Below, one piece after another: positions 7,983-15,472 of a stretch of 42,163 nt of DNA (positions within the stretch are counted from its first letter, which is position 1; each line of letters starts with the position of its first letter). Source of the stretch: Phyllobacteriaceae bacterium (GTDB taxonomy: Bacteria > Pseudomonadota > Alphaproteobacteria > Rhizobiales > Rhizobiaceae); contig JAJUHJ010000014.1 in assembly GCA_029279965.1 (NCBI GenBank), positions 1 to 42,163 of the forward strand. Reading direction: 5' to 3'. A program made the translations under genes and the position numbers. Under the pieces are notes generated by a model that did no database searches, was not told the DNA's origin, and worked only from the letters and a program-made list of their open reading frames with translations.

Positions 7983-9047
7983 ATGATTGACGGGTTGAAA
8001 TCGATTAGTCGCCGCAGGGCACTCGGCCTCATTGGCGGCGCATTGGCAGCGCCTGCCTATATTCGGGACCTGCATGCCGCCGAAGTGACCATGCGGCTGT
8101 CGCATATGTTGCCGCCGGTCTCTCCCATGCATCGCGAGGTTCTGGAACCATGGGCGCAGGAGATCTCCGAGAAAAGCGATGGCCGCATCGACCTGCAGAT
8201 CTTTCCGGCCATGCAGTTGGGCGGCAGTCCGCAGCAGCTTTCCGATCAGGTGCGCGACGGCATCGCCGATATCGCGTGGACCCTGATCGTCTATACACCC
8301 GGCCGCTTTCCACTGTCCGAAACGGCAAGCCTGCCCTTCATGGTGACCAACGCAGAACAAACCTCCGTCGCCCTCCATAAGTTCATGGAGGAAATGGGTG
8401 GGGAGGAATATTCCGGTCACGGGCTGAAGCCGTTGGCCTTTCATGTACATGCGCCGGGCAAGTTCCACATGCGTGAAAGCGCTGTCGAGACGGCGGCGGA
8501 CATGCAGGGCCGTGCGATACGCGCACCCAACGAGAACCTCGGCAAGGCGTTGGATATCCTTGGTGCCGAGCCGGTCTTCTTCCCCGTTACGGAAATGACG
8601 GTGGGCCTGGCCAATGGTGTGATCGACGGCACCCTGCTGCCCTATGAAGTCGTGCCCGTCTACAAGCTGCAGGAGCTGACAAGCATCCACTGCGCCGCTC
8701 CCTCGGGCGGCCGCGGCATGTATGCCAACTCCTTCAACGTCATCATGAACCAGAGGGTCTATGAAGGCCTGCCTGGCGATCTTAGAACGCTGATCGATGA
8801 ACAGTCCGGCGTCGACTTCGCCCGCCGCATCGGAGCAAATTTCGATGCGTTCGAGGAGGTGGGCCGAAAGTTGTGCGAGGATCAAGGCAACACCTTTGTG
8901 GAGATCGCGGCGGACGAGGTGGAAACCTGGCGGGAGATGGTGCAGCCGGTGACCGACGAATGGGTCGAGATGCTCAATGAAAGGGGCATCGACGGAGCCG
9001 CGGCAGTAGCACGGCTCGACGCGCTGATTGACGCCGAAAGCGCTTGA
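7983..9047 (+). CDS. DctP-type TRAP transporter solute-binding protein, Tat signal
   Basis: A 354-residue periplasmic binding protein of the DctP family. The N-terminus carries a twin-arginine motif (SRRRALG, residues 9-15) before a hydrophobic stretch and likely cleavage near DLHAAEV, so it is probably exported folded. The mature part shows DctP features (LSHMLPPVSPMH, FPAMQLGGSPQQLSDQVRDG). GGGAGG precedes the ATG. It follows the crotonase by 78 bases and is followed by the small and large permeases, so it likely captures the aromatic acid used by this operon. TRAP carriers for such acids are known (TarPQM of Rhodopseudomonas palustris); the ligand here is inferred from context. Confidence 0.9.
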   Translation: MIDGLKSISRRRALGLIGGALAAPAYIRDLHAAEVTMRLSHMLPPVSPMHREVLEPWAQEISEKSDGRIDLQIFPAMQLGGSPQQLSDQVRDGIADIAWTLIVYTPGRFPLSETASLPFMVTNAEQTSVALHKFMEEMGGEEYSGHGLKPLAFHVHAPGKFHMRESAVETAADMQGRAIRAPNENLGKALDILGAEPVFFPVTEMTVGLANGVIDGTLLPYEVVPVYKLQELTSIHCAAPSGGRGMYANSFNVIMNQRVYEGLPGDLRTLIDEQSGVDFARRIGANFDAFEEVGRKLCEDQGNTFVEIAADEVETWREMVQPVTDEWVEMLNERGIDGAAAVARLDALIDAESA

Positions 9048-9156
9048 GATCGATGCGGTTGCGGGAGCGACCAGCGGGGGAAGATGGCGGCATTTCTTCC
9101 GCCCCGTCTTCCCTGTCGCCCGCAGGTGGGGCCGGAATGGCGGAGGGATACCGGCC

Positions 9157-9654
9157 ATGCTGAACCGGCTTGTCGAGACGCTTTGCTGGGCTGCTGCCAT
9201 TCTCGCGGGCATTGTGATGCTGGGCGTCTCGCTGGCGGTCGTCTGGTCGATTGCGATGAGCGCGCTTGGCTTGGGCGGCATTCGTGGCGAGTTCGAGCTC
9301 GTCGCCTATGGGTGCGGCTTCTCCGCATTCCTTTTCCTGCCGCTCTGCCAGCTCAAGCGCGGGCACGTGATGGTCGATCTGTTCAGCAATTGGCTTCCAT
9401 TGCGCGCGCGCAATGGGCTTGAAGGTTTCTGGGACATCGTCTTCGCGGCCTCATGGCTGGTGCTCGCCTGGCGTTTTGCAGCCGGCCTCTCCAGCGCAAT
9501 TGAATATGGCGACCGAACAATGCTTTTGAAGATTCCCGAGTGGACCGTCTATCTGCCGGCCCTGTTCGGGGCGGTGCTTTCAGCCATCATCGCCGTGCGG
9601 CACGGGCTTGTCCGGCTGGTCGGCAAACCATCCGAATCGGCGGCAGCCGAATGA
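9157..9654 (+). CDS. TRAP transporter small permease (DctQ family)
   Basis: A 165-residue inner-membrane protein with four hydrophobic segments, the size and layout of DctQ. The frame is open from 9028, but the ATG at 9157 (MLNRLVETLCWAAAILAG) starts directly at the first membrane helix, has CGGAGGGATA upstream, and avoids overlap with the dctP gene. Its stop overlaps the next gene start in an ATGA, so the two permease subunits are translationally coupled. Motifs GEFELVAYGCGF and LKRGHVMVDLF fit the DctQ domain. It serves the hydroxycinnamate locus. Confidence 0.9.
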   Translation: MLNRLVETLCWAAAILAGIVMLGVSLAVVWSIAMSALGLGGIRGEFELVAYGCGFSAFLFLPLCQLKRGHVMVDLFSNWLPLRARNGLEGFWDIVFAASWLVLAWRFAAGLSSAIEYGDRTMLLKIPEWTVYLPALFGAVLSAIIAVRHGLVRLVGKPSESAAAE

Positions 9655-10973
9655 CCCCGCTGGCCGTCTTCGCATTTATGGTGACCGCGCTTCTGGCGTT
9701 GATCGTCTTGCGGGCACCGATTGCACTCGCGATGGGACTGGTGGGGGCGGCTGGATACATCGCGCAGACGGGCTGGCCGCCCTTGTCAGCTTATTTGAAG
9801 ACGGCGATGGTGGACAAGTTCGTCTCCTACGATCTTGCTGTCGTGCCGCTTTTCATCCTCATGGGGCAGATCGCCATGCGCACCGGCATGAGCAGGGCGA
9901 TCTTCGCGGCGTCGAATGCGTGGCTCGGCCACCACCGCGGAGGGCTTGCCATGGCAGCGGTGGCCGGTTGTGCGGCGTTCGGCTCCATCTGCGGCTCCTC
10001 CATCGCGACTGCCTCCACCATGGCGCAGGTGGCATTGCCGGAGATGCGGCGCCACGGGTATTCCGGTGCCCTCAGTGCCGGCTCGCTTGCCGCCGGCGGC
10101 ACGCTCGGCATCCTTATTCCGCCATCCGTCGTGCTCATCATCTATGCGTTGCTGACGGAGCAGAACATCGTCAAATTGTTCCTCGCAGCAACGATACCGG
10201 GACTGATGGCCGTCATCGGCTTTGTCCTGGCAATCGCCGTCTATGTGCGTATTTTCCCGCAGGAAGCGGCAGCAAGCGAGCGAATACCTGTCAAGGCGCG
10301 CATCGGTGCGCTCGCAGGCATCTGGCATGTCGTCGCCGTCTTTGTCGGCGTTCTCGGCGGCATCTATGCCGGTTTCTTCACGCCCTCCCAAGGCGCGGCA
10401 GTAGGCGTGGTCATGGTGGCGGCTGTCGGCCTCATCCTGCGCAGCCTGACGGCGAAAGGCCTTCTCGACAGCATTGTCGAGACTGCCACTGCCTCCGCCA
10501 TGATATTCGCCATCATCTTTGGCGCGGATTTGTTCAACGTGGCACTGGCGCTTACGCGCATCCCGACGCTTGCGGCGGGCTGGCTGCAATCAGCCGACAT
10601 AGCGCCGATGCTGATTCTTCTGGTCCTGATCGGTTTCTATCTGGTGATGGGCTGCATCATGGACAGCCTCTCCATGATCCTGCTCACCGTTCCCGTGTTC
10701 TTTCCCGCCTTCATGGTACTGGATTTCGGCATGACCGAATTGCACCAGGCGATGTGGTTCGGCATCATCAGCCTCATTGTCGTGGAACTCGGGATGATAA
10801 CGCCGCCGGTCGGCCTCAACCTCTTCATCATCTCGGCGCTGGCGCCTGAGATCAAGACCAGGCACATCTTCCGTGGCGTGGTGCCCTTTATTGCGGCAGA
10901 GTTTATCCGCATAGCCCTCGTCGTTATGATCCCGGCCACAACCTACTGGCTGGTCGATCTGGTCATGCCCTGA
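9651..10973 (+). CDS. TRAP transporter large permease (DctM family)
   Basis: A 440-residue, highly hydrophobic protein with about 11-12 membrane segments, the transport subunit of the DctPQM system. Family features include FILMGQIAMRTGMSRAIF, CAAFGSICGSSIATASTMAQ and the late ITPPVGLNLFIISALAPE. The ATG at 9651 overlaps the dctQ stop (ATGA). The frame is open further upstream, but that part lies inside dctQ and is not hydrophobic. The next gene, a metal-dependent hydrolase, begins 24 bases after the stop, tying transport to catabolism. Confidence 0.92.
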   Translation: MTPLAVFAFMVTALLALIVLRAPIALAMGLVGAAGYIAQTGWPPLSAYLKTAMVDKFVSYDLAVVPLFILMGQIAMRTGMSRAIFAASNAWLGHHRGGLAMAAVAGCAAFGSICGSSIATASTMAQVALPEMRRHGYSGALSAGSLAAGGTLGILIPPSVVLIIYALLTEQNIVKLFLAATIPGLMAVIGFVLAIAVYVRIFPQEAAASERIPVKARIGALAGIWHVVAVFVGVLGGIYAGFFTPSQGAAVGVVMVAAVGLILRSLTAKGLLDSIVETATASAMIFAIIFGADLFNVALALTRIPTLAAGWLQSADIAPMLILLVLIGFYLVMGCIMDSLSMILLTVPVFFPAFMVLDFGMTELHQAMWFGIISLIVVELGMITPPVGLNLFIISALAPEIKTRHIFRGVVPFIAAEFIRIALVVMIPATTYWLVDLVMP

Positions 10974-10997
10974 AATTGCCAACAAGGAAAAGCGCAA

Positions 10998-11867
10998 ATG
11001 ATTGATGTTGCCAAAGTGCGGGCAATCGACATCCACACCCACGCCGAGGAGCCCTGCGGCACGCATACCGATGATGGCTATGACGACTTCCAGGCTGCGA
11101 TGGCGCGCTACTTCAAGGCTCCTTATAGCCATCCGCCGACGGTTCCGGAAACCGCCGAGTATTACCGCAAGCAGAACATTGCCTGCGTCATCTTCCCTGT
11201 CGATGCCGAGCGCGAGACCGGCTTCCGCCGATACAACAATGAGGAAATGGCCGAGCTTGCCGCCGAACACAACGACGTGCTCATTCCGTTTGCTTCGATC
11301 GACCCGGCCAAGGGCAAGGCCGGTGCCCGCGAGGCACGACGGCTGGTGGAGCATTACGGCATCAGGGGCTTCAAGTTCCACCCGACGATGCAGGGCTTTT
11401 ATCCCAACGACCGCAGCGCCTATGTTCTTTACGAGGCCATAGCCGAGGCTGGCGTTCCGGCGCTCTTCCACACAGGTCAGACCGGCGTCGGTGCCGGAAT
11501 GACCGGCGGTAACGGCATGCGGCTGAAATATTCCAACCCGCTCTACATGGATGACGTGGCGGTGGATTTTCCCGAAATGCCGATCATTCTGGCCCATCCT
11601 TCCTTTCCCTGGCAGGAAGAAGCCCTTGCCGTCGCCACGCACAAGCCAAATGTCTACATCGACCTGTCCGGCTGGTCGCCCAAATATTTTCCGAAGATTC
11701 TGGTGAAATACGCCAATTCGCTGCTCAAGCACAAAGTGCTTTTCGGTTCCGACTGGCCGGCCATCACGCCAGAGCGCTGGCTGAACGATTTCGAGCAACT
11801 CGATATCAAGGAGGACGTCCGGCCTCTGATCTTGAAGGAAAACGCGGTGAAACTTCTAGGACTATGA
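10998..11867 (+). CDS. Amidohydrolase-superfamily metal-dependent hydrolase (CouO-like beta-ketoacyl-CoA hydrolase candidate)
   Basis: A 289-residue Amidohydro_2 TIM barrel. Metal-ligand and catalytic positions are visible: D-I-H-T-H at 11-15, H158 (LFHTGQ), H200 (LAHPSFPW) and D252 (FGSDWP). Enzymes of this superfamily include decarboxylases, hydratases such as LigJ, and CouO of Rhodococcus, which cleaves the beta-keto thioester formed from hydroxycinnamoyl-CoA to a hydroxybenzoate. Its place at the end of an operon with a hydroxycinnamate ligase, a hydratase and a transporter makes the CouO-like role the best guess. A ring-cleavage-product decarboxylase remains possible. The class is secure; the reaction is inferred. 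Confidence 0.85.
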   Translation: MIDVAKVRAIDIHTHAEEPCGTHTDDGYDDFQAAMARYFKAPYSHPPTVPETAEYYRKQNIACVIFPVDAERETGFRRYNNEEMAELAAEHNDVLIPFASIDPAKGKAGAREARRLVEHYGIRGFKFHPTMQGFYPNDRSAYVLYEAIAEAGVPALFHTGQTGVGAGMTGGNGMRLKYSNPLYMDDVAVDFPEMPIILAHPSFPWQEEALAVATHKPNVYIDLSGWSPKYFPKILVKYANSLLKHKVLFGSDWPAITPERWLNDFEQLDIKEDVRPLILKENAVKLLGL

Positions 11868-11896
11868 CCAGGAGGCGTTGTGTTCCCGGCGTACCT

Positions 11897-11920
11897 CCGA
11901 AAATTTATTCGGGTTTTCGG
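11897..11920. terminator. Weak inverted repeat between convergent genes
   Basis: CCGAAAA and TTTTCGG form a 7-base stem around a 10-base loop between the amidohydrolase (plus) and the DUF3329 gene (minus), overlapping the end of the latter. The A-T-rich stem and position fit a shared terminator, but there is no clean T-run after it. Confidence 0.25.
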
Positions 11921-12120
11921 GCCGATGCTGTAACATCCTCACGGTAATTCAGAAGCAAGCACCAGACGCAATAGATGCCCAACCCGCCGAACAGCATGGC
12001 CCAGAAGTGTGCACCGGCGGCGAATTCGAAGGCGCCCCAGCCGAGGCAAACCGCGGTAACGGCAATCCGCCGCCATAGTGGGCGGAAGAACGGATGATCA
12101 AGATCGAAAAGCTTGTGCAT
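11905..12120 (-). CDS. DUF3329 small membrane protein
   Basis: A 71-residue protein beginning MHKLFDLDHPFFRPLWRR, with two hydrophobic segments (about 18-36 and 40-58) and a charged tail. The DHPFFRPLWRRI opening and the size match small DUF3329 membrane proteins common in Hyphomicrobiales. It sits alone between the hydroxycinnamate operon and purU, on the opposite strand to both. Function is unknown, and nothing around it suggests a role in aromatic catabolism. I consider it real because composition, start region and membrane layout are coherent. Confidence 0.7.
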   Translation of the reverse strand: MHKLFDLDHPFFRPLWRRIAVTAVCLGWGAFEFAAGAHFWAMLFGGLGIYCVWCLLLNYREDVTASARKPE

Positions 12121-12226
12121 ACAACGAATATACCCTGCCGTTGGAAATGCGCCAACCCGCCCGCTCAGCTTCCTGCATATCGCGGGCTGAAAACAGAAGA
12201 ATCAGCAGCAGGCGGCGTTTCTTCGA

Positions 12227-12255
12227 TTGGCTACCGGCTCATTAGGCGGTAAATA
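12227..12255 (+). promoter_or_regulatory. Possible purU promoter
   Basis: TTGGCT (12227-12232) and TAAATA (12250-12255) are separated by 17 bases and lie 62 bases before the purU ATG. Both boxes match the sigma-70 consensus only partly. Nothing resembling a riboswitch was recognised in 12121-12317. Confidence 0.3.
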
Positions 12256-12317
12256 CGGTAATGTATACACGCCGCGCGTCGGCAGCTTCTCCTTCACACT
12301 TAGGCACGACGGGACCC

Positions 12318-13178
12318 ATGAGCGAAAAGACCTTCGAGATAAATCTTTCCTGTGAAGATCGACCCGGAATTGTCGCGGCGGTGACAACCGAGCTCGCCGC
12401 GCTCGGCGGCAACATTGCCGAATCGAACCAGTTCTGGGACCGGAAGAGCAACCGCTTCTTCATGCGCATCTCCTTCACGGTGCCCGAAAACGTAGACCGG
12501 GACAACATCACCCGTGCGTTGGAGCCGGCGATCGCCCGTTTCGACATGAAGACCGCGCTTACCGATCGATCGCGACGCCCGAAGATCATCATCATGGTCT
12601 CCAAGTTCGACCATGCGTTGCTTCATCTCCTTTACCAGATCAGGGTTGGTTGGCTCGACGCAGAGGTGGCGGCCATCGTTTCCAATCATGAGGACTCGCG
12701 CCGCACGGCGGAAGCAGAGGGCATCCCCTATCACTATTGGCCCGTGACCAGGGAGAACAAGGCAGAGCAGGAGGAGAAGCTGCTTGCACTGGTGAAGGAA
12801 ACAGGGACGGACCTCGTCATCCTTGCCCGCTATATGCAGGTGCTTTCCAACGAGCTGTCGAACCGGCTCTTCGGCAAGATCATCAACATACACCACTCGT
12901 TCCTGCCCAGCTTCAAGGGTGCCAAGCCTTATCATCAGGCACATGAGCGCGGGGTAAAGCTCATCGGCGCTACTGCTCATTACGTGACGCCCGATCTCGA
13001 CGAAGGTCCGATCATCGAACAGGAGACAGAACGCGTCAGCCATGCGATGAGCGCGGAGGACTTCGTTGCCACCGGACGCGATATCGAGAGCCGCGTGCTT
13101 GCGCGAGCGGTAAAGCTGCACCTGGAGAGCCGCGTCATGCTCAGCGGCCAGAAGACCGTGGTATTTTCCAAGGGATAA
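12318..13178 (+). CDS. purU: Formyltetrahydrofolate deformylase
   Basis: A 286-residue cytoplasmic enzyme that hydrolyses 10-formyltetrahydrofolate to formate and tetrahydrofolate, balancing one-carbon pools. An N-terminal ACT domain (CEDRPGIVAAVTTELA, about 6-85) is followed by a formyltransferase-type domain (about 88-280). N190 and H192 (NIHHSFLPSF) and D228 (HYVTPDLDEGPI) match the catalytic Asn-His-Asp triad of GAR transformylase relatives. I chose the ATG at 12318 because it gives the family N-terminus and length (280-290); the frame is open back to 12261. It is monocistronic and convergent with galM. Confidence 0.95.
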   Translation: MSEKTFEINLSCEDRPGIVAAVTTELAALGGNIAESNQFWDRKSNRFFMRISFTVPENVDRDNITRALEPAIARFDMKTALTDRSRRPKIIIMVSKFDHALLHLLYQIRVGWLDAEVAAIVSNHEDSRRTAEAEGIPYHYWPVTRENKAEQEEKLLALVKETGTDLVILARYMQVLSNELSNRLFGKIINIHHSFLPSFKGAKPYHQAHERGVKLIGATAHYVTPDLDEGPIIEQETERVSHAMSAEDFVATGRDIESRVLARAVKLHLESRVMLSGQKTVVFSKG

Positions 13179-13191
13179 TGAGAGCCGGTGG

Positions 13192-13209
13192 GACAGCGTT
13201 CGCGCTGTC
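13192..13209. terminator. Hairpin between convergent purU and galM
   Basis: GACAGCG-TTCG-CGCTGTC is a perfect 7-base stem with a TTCG loop, placed in the 32-base gap between two convergent genes. It is well placed as a shared terminator, although neither side carries a strong T-run. Confidence 0.5.
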
Positions 13210-13210
13210 T

Positions 13211-14218
13211 TCACCCGATCGCGATCTCGCACCAGTGCCGATAAGGACGCTCCGGCGTGATCACCGGTGATGGAAAATGCGGGTGATTGATGGCGTCAGG
13301 AAAGTTCTGATCCTCAAGGCACAACCCGCCGAAAGGGGGATAGTGCCGCCCTTCAAGGCCGGGAACGGCTATGTTCATGGTCCCGGCGGTATAGACCTGT
13401 AACCCCGGCTGATCGGTCTTCAGAGACAACGTCAGCGAGCCATCCGCCGCCATGACGGTCGCGACCGGCCTGTCGGGGTCGCGATTTGTGTCCAGCACCA
13501 GGTTGTTATCGCAGGCAAGCGGAGCACCAGCCGCATCGCTCAGTCGGCGCGGTGCGCGAAAATCAAACTCGGTGCCCGCCACGGGCTTGATCTCGCCGGT
13601 GGGCAGAGATCCCTCGCCCAACACGGTGTATGCATTGGCGGCAACTTGAAGGGTATGACCCCTGATATCTCCTGCCCCCATCAGATTGAAATAATTATGT
13701 TGGACGATGTTGACGGGGGTTGGAGCGTCGGTCACGGCGGAAAAATCCATCCGCAGGCTGTTCCCCGTAAGCCGGTAGGTGACGGAAATTTCAAGCCGGC
13801 CGGGATATCCCATTTCACCGTCGGGGCTGACCAGCCGTAAACGCACCGCCTGAGCGCTGATATCTTCCATTTCCCAGAGGACGCTGCCAGTGCCTTTGGG
13901 CCCACCATGCAGATGGTTTGGCCCCTCATTCGCCGGCAACCGGTATTCCTGCCCGTTCAGCGTAAAGCGGGCACCGCCGATGCGGTTGGCCACGCGTCCG
14001 ACAACAGCTCCAAAATATGCATCATGGGTCGGATAATGCTCAAACCGATCAAAGCCAAGCACGACCGGTCGCATTCTGCCGTCCACCGGCACACGCCAAT
14101 CGCGAATGGAAGCCCCATAATTTATCACGGCGATGCGCACACCGGTGTCGCTGGCAAGCGTCGTCTCGAGCACATCGCGTCCCTCGAATGTCCCGATCCT
14201 TCTTAGCTTGCCAGTCAT
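13211..14218 (-). CDS. galM: Aldose 1-epimerase
   Basis: A 335-residue mutarotase that interconverts alpha and beta anomers of free aldoses. Family landmarks: INYGASIRDWRVP, PNHLHGGPKG with H104, IVQHNYFNLMG with H174 (the catalytic acid), and GLCLEDQNFPDA with E302 (the catalytic base). GAGGAGAAAAC precedes the ATG. It is the last of eleven genes in the minus-strand carbohydrate operon, 51 bases after a Gfo/Idh oxidoreductase. A mutarotase in a GH43 operon suggests that sugar released by the glycosidase in one anomeric form must be equilibrated before oxidation or reduction. Confidence 0.93.
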   Translation of the reverse strand: MTGKLRRIGTFEGRDVLETTLASDTGVRIAVINYGASIRDWRVPVDGRMRPVVLGFDRFEHYPTHDAYFGAVVGRVANRIGGARFTLNGQEYRLPANEGPNHLHGGPKGTGSVLWEMEDISAQAVRLRLVSPDGEMGYPGRLEISVTYRLTGNSLRMDFSAVTDAPTPVNIVQHNYFNLMGAGDIRGHTLQVAANAYTVLGEGSLPTGEIKPVAGTEFDFRAPRRLSDAAGAPLACDNNLVLDTNRDPDRPVATVMAADGSLTLSLKTDQPGLQVYTAGTMNIAVPGLEGRHYPPFGGLCLEDQNFPDAINHPHFPSPVITPERPYRHWCEIAIG

Positions 14219-14269
14219 GTTTTCTCCTCGGCTTGCGCCGGTGAGTTGCGCGCTAGAACACCCTTCCCG

Positions 14270-15460
14270 TCATACCGAATCGAGGCGCGTCCACGCGGCA
14301 TCGTCGCGGGAGGAATTCACACACGCCTGAATGAAGCGCATTCCTTCAACGCCATCCTCAACCGTCGGCAGCAATAGATCTGCCGGCAAGGCCCCTTCGC
14401 GCATCGCGCGTATTGCACCGGCCGCTTCGGTATAGAGCGTGGCAAATGCTTCCAGATAACCTTCAGGATGCCCGCTCGGGATGCGGCTGACGGCGGCAGC
14501 GGCCTCATTCGCGCCAACACCGGCACGTGTCAGCAGGCGTTTTGCCTCTCCCAACGGCGTATACCAGAGATAGTTCGGGTCCTCCTGCTTCCATTCGAGG
14601 CCGCCCTTCGTGCCATAGACGCGAAGCTTCAGCCCATTTTCGTTTCCCGGCGCCACCTGGCTTACCCAGATGGTCCCCTTGGCGCGCCGTCCGTTCGGGG
14701 ATGCACCGAAACGCAGCATGATATGGGCGTTGTCATCCAGTCGCCGCCCAGGCACGAAGCTGTCGAGATCAGCCGCCACGCTTTCCGTCTTGAGACCGGT
14801 AACAAAGGTGGCAAGCTGAAATGCGTGGGTGTCGATGTCTCCGATAGCGCCACCCACGCCGGACCGCTGTGGATCGGTACGCCAGGACGCCTGTTTGTTG
14901 CCGGTCTCCTCGACAGGCTCGGCCAGCCAATCCTGCGGATACTCTGCCTGCACGAGGATGATGTCGCCCAGATCGCCCTCGCCCACCATCCGGCGTGCCT
15001 GCCGGATCATGGGATAGCCCGAGTAATTGTGGGTGAGAACAAACAGCCTGCCACTCTTCTTCGCCACTTGCACCAGAGCTTTGGCGTCTTCGAGGCTGGA
15101 TGTCAGGGGTTTGTCGCAAATGACGTGAATGCCAGCCTCTAAAAACGCCTTTGCCGCCGGGTAGTGCATATGGTTGGGCGTGACGATGCTGACCGCCTCG
15201 ATCCCGTCTTCGCGTGCGGCCTCTTGCCTCGCCATTTCCTCAAAGTCACGATAGGAGCGCTCGGGGTCGAGGCCCAGCTCGGCCGCGGAAACCTTGGCAC
15301 GCTCGGAATCGGAAGACAGCGCGCCGGCCACCAGCGCGTAGTGCCCGTCAAGCCGCGCGGCCATACGGTGGACGGCGCCGATGAAGGCACCCTGCCCGCC
15401 GCCAACCATACCGAGGCGAATGGGAGCTGCGGCAGACACGCTTGCGGATGCGGAAACCAT
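14270..15460 (-). CDS. Gfo/Idh/MocA family oxidoreductase (second copy)
   Basis: A 396-residue NAD(P)-dependent oxidoreductase. An N-terminal Rossmann fold (RLGMVGGGQGAFIGAV, about 15-30) is followed by CDKPLTSS, the variant of the EKP motif that carries the catalytic lysine, and a C-terminal alpha/beta substrate domain. A short Ala/Ser-rich leader precedes the fold. GGAGAAAAGAAG lies just before the ATG, 12 bases after the TIM-barrel isomerase stop. It pairs with that isomerase and differs clearly from the other Gfo/Idh protein at 19225-20373. These enzymes oxidise or reduce a hydroxyl on sugars or inositols, often at C1 or C3. The substrate is unknown. Confidence 0.9.
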   Translation of the reverse strand: MVSASASVSAAAPIRLGMVGGGQGAFIGAVHRMAARLDGHYALVAGALSSDSERAKVSAAELGLDPERSYRDFEEMARQEAAREDGIEAVSIVTPNHMHYPAAKAFLEAGIHVICDKPLTSSLEDAKALVQVAKKSGRLFVLTHNYSGYPMIRQARRMVGEGDLGDIILVQAEYPQDWLAEPVEETGNKQASWRTDPQRSGVGGAIGDIDTHAFQLATFVTGLKTESVAADLDSFVPGRRLDDNAHIMLRFGASPNGRRAKGTIWVSQVAPGNENGLKLRVYGTKGGLEWKQEDPNYLWYTPLGEAKRLLTRAGVGANEAAAAVSRIPSGHPEGYLEAFATLYTEAAGAIRAMREGALPADLLLPTVEDGVEGMRFIQACVNSSRDDAAWTRLDSV

Positions 15461-15472
15461 CTTCTTTTCTCC

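Noticed and set aside
7323-9281. A 652-codon open frame on the minus strand opposite the crotonase, dctP and dctQ genes
   Set aside because: It mirrors three well-recognised genes, is rich in His, Arg and Gln, has no recognisable domain, and is typical of antisense openness in GC-rich coding DNA.
10590-11798. A 402-codon minus-strand frame opposite dctM and the amidohydrolase
   Set aside because: It is fully antisense to two confident genes, with shadow-like composition and no ribosome site or domain.
12121-12317. Possible riboswitch ahead of purU
   Set aside because: The stretch has several short palindromic pieces, but I could not recognise a glycine, tetrahydrofolate or other known aptamer pattern.
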